Shown: positions 1 through 5,911 of the stretch, in pieces
Numbering within the stretch: position 1 is the first letter of the stretch
Layout of the letters: each line of letters begins with the position of its first letter
Source of the DNA: Verrucomicrobia bacterium UBA3063
Lineage (GTDB): Bacteria > Verrucomicrobiota > Verrucomicrobiia > Methylacidiphilales > Verrucolacustridaceae
Assembly: GCA_002366885.1 (NCBI GenBank)
Contig: DFCD01000110.1
Location: forward strand, 1 to 7,415
Reading direction: 5' to 3'
DNA: 7,415 nt
Translations under genes and position numbers: made by a program
Notes under the pieces: model-generated
The model's input: the letters and a program-made list of their open reading frames with translations, nothing else
What the model was told of the DNA's origin: nothing
The model's database searches: none

Positions 1-570
1 TACGATCCGGTGGCCCAGGCGAGGCTTTACGAAAAGGGCGGGGCCGGGGCGATCTCCGTGCTGACGGACCGCGAGTATTTCCGCGGTTGCCTGGAGGATA
101 TGCAGAGGGTGCGGGCCGCCGTGGGGATCCCGGTGCTGCGGAAGGATTTTCTCCTGACCGAGGCCCAGGTGTATGAAAGCGTCGCAGCAGGGGCGGATGC
201 TTTCCTGCTGATCGTGGCGGCCCTGAACGACGCGGAACTGAAAGGCCTTTACGATCTCGGCAAGACCCTGGGGGCCGACGTTTTGGTGGAGGTGCACGAG
301 ATGGGCGAGATGGATCGGGCCCTGGAAATCGGGGCCGACATCATCGGCATTAACAACCGGAACCTGCGCACCTTTGAGGTCGACCTGAAAACCACCGGGG
401 AGTTGGCCCCGGAAATCCCTTCCGATTGCCTTGGCATCAGCGAGAGCGGGATCCGGACCCGTGAGGATGTCCGTTTTGTCACGGCGCAGGGAATCCATTG
501 CCTGCTGGTGGGGGAGTCGCTGATGAAAAACGAGGATCCTGCCAAGGCGCTGCAAAACCTGAGGGAGTAG
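1..570 (+). CDS. trpC: Indole-3-glycerol-phosphate synthase, 5'-truncated
   Basis: This enzyme closes the ring of 1-(2-carboxyphenylamino)-1-deoxyribulose 5-phosphate to give indole-3-glycerol phosphate, the step before tryptophan synthase; it is a cytosolic TIM barrel. The reading frame is open from base 1 and gives 189 residues before TAG. Visible family motifs, numbered from the window edge, are YDPV at 1-4, SVLTD at 19-23, RKDF with the catalytic Lys at 48, a VEVHE strand at 96-100, GINNRNL at 116-122 and the phosphate-binding SESGI at 147-151. The family is usually about 255-265 residues, so roughly 70 N-terminal residues, including the first catalytic Glu region, lie outside the window. 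The GTG at base 10 is internal and not the start. The C-terminus looks complete. No other trp gene is visible downstream, so this is either the end of a trp operon or an isolated trpC. Identification is secure from motif order. Confidence 0.96.
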   Translation, partial: YDPVAQARLYEKGGAGAISVLTDREYFRGCLEDMQRVRAAVGIPVLRKDFLLTEAQVYESVAAGADAFLLIVAALNDAELKGLYDLGKTLGADVLVEVHEMGEMDRALEIGADIIGINNRNLRTFEVDLKTTGELAPEIPSDCLGISESGIRTREDVRFVTAQGIHCLLVGESLMKNEDPAKALQNLRE

Positions 571-638
571 GTTCGGCGGGGGAGGGGCCGGAAATAGCCC
601 ACCCTATCCTTGGGCCGGATTTTCCGCTACCCTCGGAC

Positions 639-2006
639 ATGCCCGTCGGGTTTGTTTTTCTTGTCTTGGTGGTTTTCGTGTCGACAGGCCGGGCTCAGGA
701 AACCAGCCGGACCACCTTCCGTCTGGGGATCGATGTTTTGGCGGACGGGGGATTTCGTGAGCTGAAAGGCAAGCGGGTGGGATTGGTGACAAATCCCTCC
801 GGGGTCGACGGCAACGGGGTGCCAACCTGGAAACGGTTCCGCGATTCGGCGGCGGTCAACCTGGTGGCCCTCTACGGGCCTGAACACGGGGTTTTCGGCA
901 AGGTGGGCGCGGGGAAGCACGTCTCCGGAGAACGGCACGGGGAGGACAAAAACAGCGACGGAAAAATTTCCAAGGACGAGGAGACCGGTATCCGGGTTTT
1001 TTCCCTTTATGGAGAGACCCGCAAACCTACCCCTCGGATGCTGGAGGGTGTGGATGTGATGGTGTACGACCTTCAGGACATCGGTTGCCGCTCTTACACT
1101 TATATCAGCACGCTGGGATTGGTGATGGAGGCGGCCGAGGAACAGGGGATCGGGGTCATGGTGCTCGACCGCCCCAATCCCCTGGGAACCCGGCGGGTGG
1201 AGGGTCCCCGGCCGCAGGGACCCGAGGTGATTTCCTCGTTCATCGGCCAGTATGACATTCCCTACGTCTACGGCCTGACGGTCGGCGAGCTGGCCCGGTG
1301 GATCAACGGGCACCATTTGAGGAGGCCGTGCCGGCTTTCCGTGATTCCCATGAAGGGCTGGTCGCAGGAAATGGTCTGGGAGGATACGGGCCTCCCCTGG
1401 GTGGCGACTTCCCCCAACATTGCCCGGGTCGAAGCGGCGCGCGGTTATGTGGCGACGGGATTTTTCGGGGAACTGGGCGTGAGCAACGGGGCCAACCCGG
1501 AGGGGGTTCCCACCAAGGGACTCGATGGTAGCGTCATCCACCCCTTCGACATTTTCGCGCTGGAGGGCGCCGATCCCGAGGAGCTGGCCCGGCGGATGAC
1601 GGAGTACGGTTTCAACGGGGTGAAATTTTCCCCGTTCCGCTTCCAGCCGCCCACCGGGCGTTACCGCAAGGTGGTGATGTCGGGGGTGAAGGTGGCGATT
1701 GATCCCAAGGCCCCGGCCAACCTCACCGCCATCAACATCGCCGGGCTCGCCTATCTGCGGCGGCAGTTGCCGAGAAAGAACTTTTTCTCGGATGCGGAAA
1801 ACACCCTGATGTTCGACAAGCTCAACCGCAGCCGGGAGATCCGTAAACAGATCCTCGCCGGCATGGGGTCCCGGCAGATTATCGCTTCTTGGCAGCCTGG
1901 GGTGGCAAAGTGGCTGGAGGAAAGAAAGCCGTATTTGCTGTATCCGGAAACATTGGTTCCCGCCCGAAAAGTTCCGGCGAGTGGGCCAGCAAGATTAAAT
2001 CCGTAG
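639..2006 (+). CDS. namZ: Secreted exo-beta-N-acetylmuramidase, NamZ/DUF1343 family
   Basis: Members of this family (GH171) remove terminal N-acetylmuramic acid from peptidoglycan fragments in wall recycling. The predicted protein has 455 residues. I chose ATG 639 because it gives a compact signal peptide: a hydrophobic run at residues 3-15, then STGRAQ, with likely signal peptidase I cleavage near 19-20. The frame stays open upstream into trpC, but that extension is out-of-frame trpC sequence. No clear Shine-Dalgarno is present. Family motifs in order are GLVTNPSG (48-55), LYGPEHGVFG (78-87), SLYGETRKPTP (122-132), YDLQDIG (143-149), SYTYIST (152-158), LDRPNPLG (176-183), TSPNI (257-261) and a C-terminal YLLYPE (432-437). 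Two oddities stand out: an EF-hand-like loop at 103-114, and GELGVSNG (277-284) where many relatives have a Glu-Gly-Thr-Asn type motif. Family membership is confident; the exact substrate is inferred from the family. Confidence 0.92.
   Translation: MPVGFVFLVLVVFVSTGRAQETSRTTFRLGIDVLADGGFRELKGKRVGLVTNPSGVDGNGVPTWKRFRDSAAVNLVALYGPEHGVFGKVGAGKHVSGERHGEDKNSDGKISKDEETGIRVFSLYGETRKPTPRMLEGVDVMVYDLQDIGCRSYTYISTLGLVMEAAEEQGIGVMVLDRPNPLGTRRVEGPRPQGPEVISSFIGQYDIPYVYGLTVGELARWINGHHLRRPCRLSVIPMKGWSQEMVWEDTGLPWVATSPNIARVEAARGYVATGFFGELGVSNGANPEGVPTKGLDGSVIHPFDIFALEGADPEELARRMTEYGFNGVKFSPFRFQPPTGRYRKVVMSGVKVAIDPKAPANLTAINIAGLAYLRRQLPRKNFFSDAENTLMFDKLNRSREIRKQILAGMGSRQIIASWQPGVAKWLEERKPYLLYPETLVPARKVPASGPARLNP
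945..980 (+). other. EF-hand-like calcium-binding loop within NamZ
   Basis: Residues 103-114 read DKNSDGKISKDE. This fits the canonical 12-residue EF-hand loop: D at 1, N at 3, D at 5, G at 6, I at 8 and E at 12. The loop sits between the PEHG segment and the SLYGETRKPT segment of the N-terminal domain, where the family members I recall have only a short linker followed by TG-(I/L)-V-(Y/F). The flanks do not look like the two helices of a full EF-hand, so an isolated exported calcium loop is more likely. Calcium binding is inferred from the pattern alone. Confidence 0.6.
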
Positions 2007-2035
2007 CTTCTCCTGCGTTGGGAAATTTATGTTCA

Positions 2036-2065
2036 GGTAGGGCGACCAGTCCCTTGGTCGCCTCG
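2036..2065 (+). repeat. Hairpin repeat unit 1 (GGTAGGG-stem-GTCCCT-stem-CCTCG)
   Basis: This 30-nt unit begins GGTAGGG, continues with arm CGACCA, loop GTCCCT and arm TGGTCG, and ends CCTCG. The two arms plus two flanking G-C pairs form a perfect 8-bp stem (2041-2048 with 2055-2062) around a 6-nt loop. A second copy lies in inverted orientation at 2093-2122. The layout resembles REP/BIME elements of intergenic DNA. No transposase of the RAYT type is visible in this window. Confidence 0.75.
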
Positions 2066-2092
2066 TTGAGGTGAGATCGCGTCAAGATTGTG

Positions 2093-2122
2093 CGAGGCGG
2101 CGTAGGGACACGCCACCCTACC
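2093..2122 (-). repeat. Hairpin repeat unit 2, inverted copy of unit 1
   Basis: Read on the minus strand, this 30-nt unit has the same prefix GGTAGGG, loop GTCCCT and suffix CCTCG as unit 1, but its arms are TGGCGT and ACGCCG. The arms still pair, with one T-G wobble that exists only on this strand. Three of the six arm base pairs changed on both sides relative to unit 1 and a fourth changed to the wobble, so pairing is kept while sequence is not. A 27-nt spacer (2066-2092) separates the units. A further GGTAGG on the same strand at 2135-2140 may be a remnant. Confidence 0.75.
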
Positions 2123-2128
2123 TTTTTT
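2097..2128 (+). terminator. Possible intrinsic terminator of namZ, formed by repeat unit 2
   Basis: On the plus strand GTAGGG (2102-2107) can pair with CCCTAC (2116-2121) around an 8-nt loop, or GGCGT (2099-2103) with ACGCC (2110-2114). Either hairpin is followed by one or a few bases and then six T residues (2123-2128). The position, about 90-120 bases past the namZ stop and ahead of a convergent operon, suits a terminator. The stem is modest and belongs to a repeat, so termination may be incidental. Confidence 0.4.
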
Positions 2129-2188
2129 CGTTGGCCTACCGAGCGCATGAATCCAACGGGCTTATTTCAACTTATGCTTAATCTTAAT

Positions 2189-2890
2189 CTAGCGGCCTGG
2201 CAGAAGTCCGGCCGGCCAGGGAACACGGCGGCGGATGAGCCAGGCCACGCCGATGAGATCCTGGATGCCGACCCAGGCGCGGCCGGCGATGGTGTACTTG
2301 GAGACACCGGCCCGGCGCGGCCGGTGGCGGACGGGCTTTTCCCCGATTTTGAGTCCGGCGGCGCCGAGCAGGGCGGGAAGATACCGGTGCATACCCTTGA
2401 AAGGGACGAGAAACCGGACGTCTTCCCGCTTCATCACCTTGAGGGAACAGCCGGTGTCATGGGCCCCGTCGAGCAGGACGGTGCGGCGGACGGCGTTAGC
2501 AATGCGGGAGGCGGCTCTTTTTTGCCAGGAGTCACGCCGCGGGGTGCGGATGCCGCAGGCGAAATCGGCATTACCGGAGCGGATCAGTTGCAGCAGGGAG
2601 GGGAGATCGGCCGGATCGTTCTGGCCGTCCCCGTCCATCATGGCGGCAAAGGGGCGGGTGGAGGTGAGGAGGCCGGCGTAGAGAGCCGGGCCTTGGCCAA
2701 GATTGCCTGGAAAGTGGATGACGCGGATGCCTTTTTCCCCGTCGAGCAGGGTGGGAGTGCGGTCCCGACTGCCGTCATCCACGGCGATGATCTCCGCGCC
2801 GGGAACGGCGGCGCGGGCCTCTGCCAGGACCGCGGCGACGTTTTCCTCCTCGTTGAAGAAGGGGATGACAAGGGAGAGGTCGGCGGACAT
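2189..2890 (-). CDS. Family 2 glycosyltransferase, polyprenyl-phosphate sugar transferase-like
   Basis: The 233-residue product is a GT-A fold, inverting GT2 glycosyltransferase resembling dolichyl/undecaprenyl-phosphate mannose- or glucose-transferases. Motifs are LVIPFFNEEENV (7-18), the nucleotide-binding VDDGSRDRT (37-45), the metal-binding DGDGQNDP (86-93, DxD at 86-88), DTGCSLKVMKRE (145-156) and a basic HRPRRAGVSKYT (189-200) matching the R-x-x-G-x-S-K-Y element of this subgroup. A weakly hydrophobic C-terminal segment (about 205-219) ends in a basic cluster, which suggests peripheral membrane attachment rather than the two full membrane segments of ArnC/GtrB types. ATG 2890 lies three bases after the stop of the upstream PAP2 gene, with GGAA as a weak ribosome binding site, so the two are almost certainly co-transcribed. 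The sugar and acceptor cannot be read from the sequence. Family call is firm; lipid acceptor is inferred. Confidence 0.9.
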   Translation of the reverse strand: MSADLSLVIPFFNEEENVAAVLAEARAAVPGAEIIAVDDGSRDRTPTLLDGEKGIRVIHFPGNLGQGPALYAGLLTSTRPFAAMMDGDGQNDPADLPSLLQLIRSGNADFACGIRTPRRDSWQKRAASRIANAVRRTVLLDGAHDTGCSLKVMKREDVRFLVPFKGMHRYLPALLGAAGLKIGEKPVRHRPRRAGVSKYTIAGRAWVGIQDLIGVAWLIRRRVPWPAGLLPGR

Positions 2891-2893
2891 GGA

Positions 2894-3553
2894 TTATTTC
2901 CGGAAAAGCAGGGAAGGCATCCGTGAGGCCAGTTTGGGAAAAAATCTGACGCCGATTTTCCCCCAAAGGCGGTTCAGCGCCTGGCCGATCAGCCAGGTGT
3001 AGAACATCGCCAGGGGAATGGAGGCAAGGACGTCGGTGGGGTAGTGGTCGCCGGTGTAGACCCGGCCAACCGCAGCCAGGCCGACCAGAATCCAGGGCCA
3101 GCGCAGGGCAGGTCCCCAGACGAGCCGGGCGCTCAGTGCCGCGGCGGTGGCGTTGGCCACGTGGGAGGAGGGCATGGAGCGGCCGTGCTCGATGTCCTGT
3201 TCGGGAATTCCCGAGATGCGCACGGCGGGTTGCCAGCGGTTGCCGACCAAGCCGGGGCTGACATCCCGCACGCCTTCCACGGCCTCAAAGGGGCGTGCCC
3301 GGTCAAAAAGATGCTTGAGCGGATTGGTGATGAGGGGGTCGCCGATGCCGATACTGAGGAGGGTCAGCAACACCCAGACCCGCGCCTGATTGCTCCCCTT
3401 CCAGAGTAGCAGGACGCCAAGCAACAGAAGAACGGGAGTCCAAAACTTTCCATCGGCCAAAAGGTTGAAGAACTGGTCGAGGACCGGGTGGTTAAAACCG
3501 CGGTTGATCCAACGGAAGATCCTGAGATCCAAGGAATAAACTTGGGTGGTCAA
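2894..3553 (-). CDS. PAP2-family membrane phosphatase
   Basis: This 219-residue integral membrane protein has the complete type 2 phosphatidic acid phosphatase signature: K-x6-RP at K80 to R87-P88, PSSH at 128-131, and R-x5-H-x3-D at R164, H170 and D174. Hydrophobic segments lie near 38-51, 57-72, 132-146, 153-163 and 176-192, so the active site is expected at the outer membrane-facing side of the inner membrane. Relatives remove phosphate from phosphatidic acid, undecaprenyl pyrophosphate or lipid A. The co-transcribed glycosyltransferase favours a polyprenyl or lipid A substrate, but this is inference. The start is uncertain: an in-frame stop lies 30 bases upstream and no ATG or GTG is available, leaving TTG at 3553 or TTG at 3532, neither with a clear Shine-Dalgarno. 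I use 3553 as the longer choice. Confidence 0.9.
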   Translation of the reverse strand: MTTQVYSLDLRIFRWINRGFNHPVLDQFFNLLADGKFWTPVLLLLGVLLLWKGSNQARVWVLLTLLSIGIGDPLITNPLKHLFDRARPFEAVEGVRDVSPGLVGNRWQPAVRISGIPEQDIEHGRSMPSSHVANATAAALSARLVWGPALRWPWILVGLAAVGRVYTGDHYPTDVLASIPLAMFYTWLIGQALNRLWGKIGVRFFPKLASRMPSLLFRK

Positions 3554-3570
3554 GTTCTTGAAGCTAAATT
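3542..3570 (+). promoter_or_regulatory. Candidate promoter of the LolA-like/PHP/rhomboid/glnE run
   Basis: TTGGGT (3542-3547) and TAAATT (3565-3570) are separated by 17 bases and match the sigma-70 boxes at 3 of 6 and 4 of 6 positions. Transcription would start close to ATG 3578, giving a very short or absent leader, which agrees with the lack of a Shine-Dalgarno. The site overlaps the first codons of the divergent PAP2 gene. The match is weak and could be chance. Confidence 0.22.
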
Positions 3571-3577
3571 GGGCAAA

Positions 3578-4357
3578 ATGTTACGCCAAGCCGTTTGCGT
3601 GATCCTGGCCGGAACCTTGGTGGAGTCGATGTCCCCGGCACAGGATCTGCCGCGCCCCTCCCCCCGGCTGAAGGCCGCGGCGGGGAAGGGAACGGGGGAG
3701 TCGTCGGGCCCGGCCATACCGGAAAATCCCACGCCCCGGCAAATGCAGAATTTCCTCTGGCGGACGCTGGTGATGAAGGATCTTCTCCTTCGGGGAAGGG
3801 TGCAGAGCGGGGAAAAAAAGATTCCGATGGTGGTGCGGACCCGGGACCGGTTGATCCAGTTTGAGTTTCAGGACCGGCCCCTGCAGATCCGGGTGCGGTT
3901 TGCTCCGGAAGGAAGCCTGATCCAAAAGCGGGCCAAATCCGACACGGAGTGGCAGGTGGTCACCGGCCAGGAAAAGACGAAACAGGTCGCCGGAACCGAC
4001 CTGGCTTATGAGGATCTCGGGATTGACTTCCTCCGCTGGCCGGACGCCAAGCTGACCGGCGATGACAACGTGATGATGCTGGACTGCTGGGTCTACGAGG
4101 CCAATCCTCCCGTGGAAAGCAACTACGCCAAGGTGCGCTACTGGATCAGCAAGAGCTACCTAACGATGATCCGCGCCGATGGCCTCAATTCCCGGGGCCA
4201 GCCGATCAAGCGTTTTACCTTCAACAGCGTGATCGAGGCCGAAGACACGGTGGTGATCGGGGAGATGAAGGTGGCTCAGCTCACCCCCGGCACGGATGTC
4301 TCGGCCTCACGCACCTTTGTCCAGATTGAAACGGTGGAGAAGGGCTCCGGTCTCTAA
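3578..4357 (+). CDS. Exported LolA-like protein (outer membrane lipoprotein-sorting family)
   Basis: The 259-residue product resembles the LolA-like beta-sheet proteins annotated as outer membrane lipoprotein-sorting proteins. I start at ATG 3578, which places a short signal peptide (R3, hydrophobic 5-15, SPAQ near 19-22) at the N-terminus; longer in-frame starts such as GTG 3488 would precede this signal with hydrophilic sequence. A Pro/Gly/Ser-rich linker (26-52) follows, then the domain: a strand-rich region at 70-110, DLAYEDLGIDFLRWPDAKL (141-159), DCWVYEANPP (169-178), then NYAKVRYWISKSYLTMIRADG (182-202 region) and IKRFTFNSV (210-218), the order seen in this family. There is no lipobox Cys; C7 lies within the signal sequence. 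The role may be periplasmic carriage of a lipid or lipoprotein, but members of this branch are poorly characterised. It is first in a run with PHP 10 bases downstream. Confidence 0.8.
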   Translation: MLRQAVCVILAGTLVESMSPAQDLPRPSPRLKAAAGKGTGESSGPAIPENPTPRQMQNFLWRTLVMKDLLLRGRVQSGEKKIPMVVRTRDRLIQFEFQDRPLQIRVRFAPEGSLIQKRAKSDTEWQVVTGQEKTKQVAGTDLAYEDLGIDFLRWPDAKLTGDDNVMMLDCWVYEANPPVESNYAKVRYWISKSYLTMIRADGLNSRGQPIKRFTFNSVIEAEDTVVIGEMKVAQLTPGTDVSASRTFVQIETVEKGSGL

Positions 4358-4367
4358 GCCGGCCGAG

Positions 4368-5078
4368 ATGAAATACCGGATCGATCTGCACTGCCACTCC
4401 CGCTTCTCCGCGGACGGGGTGAGCGAGCCGGAAGAGATGGTCCAGGCGGCCCGGGAGAGGGGCCTGCACGGCTTTGCGATCACCGACCACAACACCTGCG
4501 CATGCGTGGACTATTTTCTCTCGGCCGGGCTGATGCGGGAGGACGGGCATCCGGTGAATGATTTTCTCATTCTTCCCGGACAGGAGATCACCACCTCGGC
4601 GGGGCACCTGCTCGCCCTGGGAGTGCGGTTGCCCGACCTGAAGGGGATCGGGCCGGCCGAGGCGGTCGGCCTGATCCGGGAAGCCGGCGGTCTGGCCGTG
4701 CCCCCCCATCCCTACGACAATTTCCGCGCCGGGATCCGGGAAGGCGTCCTCGACGGCCTGGCCCTCGAGGCGATCGAGGTGTTCAATGCCGCGGTGACTT
4801 TCAAGGCGGCAAACCAGCGCGCGTTCGATTACGCCAAGAAGCGGGACCTGGCGATGACGGCGGGAAGCGATGCCCACCATGTCGAGGCGATCGGCACCGC
4901 CTGCACGGTTCTGGAGATGCACGACTTCACCGTGAAGGGGGCGCTGGCGGCAATCCGGAAGGGAGCGGCGGGCCTGGAGCAGCGGTATCTGAGCAAGACG
5001 CAGGCCCTGCGAAAGACCTGGAGCAACGTTTTCCGGTTGCGCTCCGGCAGGAAGCGGCATCCCCATCCCCACCCGTGA
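4368..5078 (+). CDS. PHP-domain metal-dependent phosphoesterase
   Basis: This 236-residue cytosolic protein has the polymerase-and-histidinol-phosphatase (PHP) fold, a metal-dependent phosphoesterase. Metal-ligand motifs are all visible: HCH (H8, H10), TDHNT (D40, H41), GQEITT with E73, H80, PHP around H114, and GSDAH (D168, H170), followed by the PHP-associated C-terminal segment around 167-203. ATG 4368 begins directly with the first conserved strand MKYRIDLHCHS, which makes it preferable to the in-frame ATG 4296 inside the upstream gene; only GAG serves as a weak ribosome binding site. Relatives include the YciV/RNase AM and nucleotide phosphatase groups, but this short form lacks features that fix a substrate. 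The C-terminus ends in a basic stretch and three His-Pro pairs. The stop overlaps the rhomboid start as GTGA, indicating coupled translation. Family certain, substrate unknown. Confidence 0.91.
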   Translation: MKYRIDLHCHSRFSADGVSEPEEMVQAARERGLHGFAITDHNTCACVDYFLSAGLMREDGHPVNDFLILPGQEITTSAGHLLALGVRLPDLKGIGPAEAVGLIREAGGLAVPPHPYDNFRAGIREGVLDGLALEAIEVFNAAVTFKAANQRAFDYAKKRDLAMTAGSDAHHVEAIGTACTVLEMHDFTVKGALAAIRKGAAGLEQRYLSKTQALRKTWSNVFRLRSGRKRHPHPHP

Positions 5079-5911
5079 AACATCCCGCTCCCGTCGCCCG
5101 GGCGATCATCCTGGGCAACATCGGCGTCGCCTTTGCGGACGTTCTCCTGACGATCAACCAACCCGGCATGGACTCGTGGTTCCGTCATCTGCTTGCCCTG
5201 TCGCCGGCCAACCTCCTCGAGGGGGCGTGGTGGGAGCCGTTTTCCTACATGTGGCTGCACGCTCCGCCGGTGGGATTCTGGGTCACCCACATCCTTTTCA
5301 ACATGCTCACCCTCTCCATTTTTGGCGGCCCGGTGGAGTCCAAGCTGGGATCGGTGCGTTTTGCCGGGCTCTACCTGGTCGGGGGATTGGCGGCGGCTGC
5401 TTTCTTTTTTCTCCAGGCGTGGTGGGAGGCGGGGTTTTCCCTGCAGGTTCTCCACGGGAACAGTCAGGAGATCGTCGGGGCCAGCGGGGCGGTCTTGGCC
5501 GTGGTGGCGGCGTTCGCCGTTTATTATCCGGACGCCCGGCTCTTTCTGTTTCCGATTCCCTTTCCGATCCGGGCGCGCAAGGCGGTTCTCTTTTTTATCG
5601 TGCTGAGCGTGGCGTTCCTCTTTGTGCCGGCGCTTTCCTTCATCGGCCACAGTGCCCATATCGGCGGGCTGGTCGCCGGATATCTGCTGGCCAGGGCGTG
5701 GCGCCGGGAAATGCCGGAGCCCCCGGTCCTCGCCAAGCCGGTCTGGAAGGGGATGGAAGAAATGGCCGCGACCCTGGCGGTGGCGGAATTGGGAGAGCCC
5801 CAATTCCGGAGAGAACTCCGCTCCCTGCTGGATGAGCTGGGGCATGGACGGTGGCGTCCCCTCACCGTGCGGGAGCGGGCCTTGCTCCGGCGCGCCCATC
5901 TGCTGGTGTGA
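5075..5911 (+). CDS. Rhomboid-family intramembrane serine protease
   Basis: The 278-residue protein has about six membrane segments (near 8-27, 66-84, 95-114, 134-151, 169-190 and 193-207). Rhomboid landmarks are present: WEPFSYMWLHA (53-63) corresponding to the W-(Q/R)-x-x-T-Y-x-F-L-H loop-1 motif, H72-x3-N76 in segment 2, the nucleophile in GASG (S137), and the catalytic His in SAHIGG (H195). It should therefore be an active site-complete Ser-His dyad protease cutting transmembrane substrates in the inner membrane. About 70 charged, soluble residues (208-278) follow the last segment, longer than in minimal rhomboids. The GTG start at 5075 overlaps the PHP stop by four bases, and its own stop overlaps the glnE GTG in the same way. 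No Shine-Dalgarno is evident, which fits translation by reinitiation. No natural substrate can be inferred, though the upstream LolA-like protein suggests an envelope role. Confidence 0.9.
   Translation: MKHPAPVARAIILGNIGVAFADVLLTINQPGMDSWFRHLLALSPANLLEGAWWEPFSYMWLHAPPVGFWVTHILFNMLTLSIFGGPVESKLGSVRFAGLYLVGGLAAAAFFFLQAWWEAGFSLQVLHGNSQEIVGASGAVLAVVAAFAVYYPDARLFLFPIPFPIRARKAVLFFIVLSVAFLFVPALSFIGHSAHIGGLVAGYLLARAWRREMPEPPVLAKPVWKGMEEMAATLAVAELGEPQFRRELRSLLDELGHGRWRPLTVRERALLRRAHLLV

Noticed and set aside
585..619. Direct repeat GGGCCGGA (585-592 and 612-619) between trpC and namZ
   Set aside because: Eight bases in GC-rich DNA with no palindrome or promoter context; likely chance. I also see no good terminator or promoter in this 68-base gap.
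498..638. N-terminal extension of namZ upstream of ATG 639
   Set aside because: The first part overlaps trpC out of frame and would bury the signal peptide; ATG 639 gives a normal exported protein.
1200..1226. Hairpin-like GGGTCC and GGGACCC inside namZ
   Set aside because: It lies in coding sequence encoding a conserved-looking stretch and lacks the GGTAGGG/GTCCCT architecture of the intergenic repeat.
627..1541. Minus-strand frame of 304 codons opposite namZ
   Set aside because: His/Pro/Gly-rich shadow; namZ carries the family motifs and signal peptide.
2036..2122. Reading the 87-bp element as a CRISPR fragment or MITE with target duplication
   Set aside because: There are only two units, inverted rather than direct, and I find no flanking target-site duplication.
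2090..2926. Plus-strand open frame opposite the glycosyltransferase
   Set aside because: It begins inside the repeat and runs antisense to a gene with intact GT2 motifs; its translation has no recognisable features.
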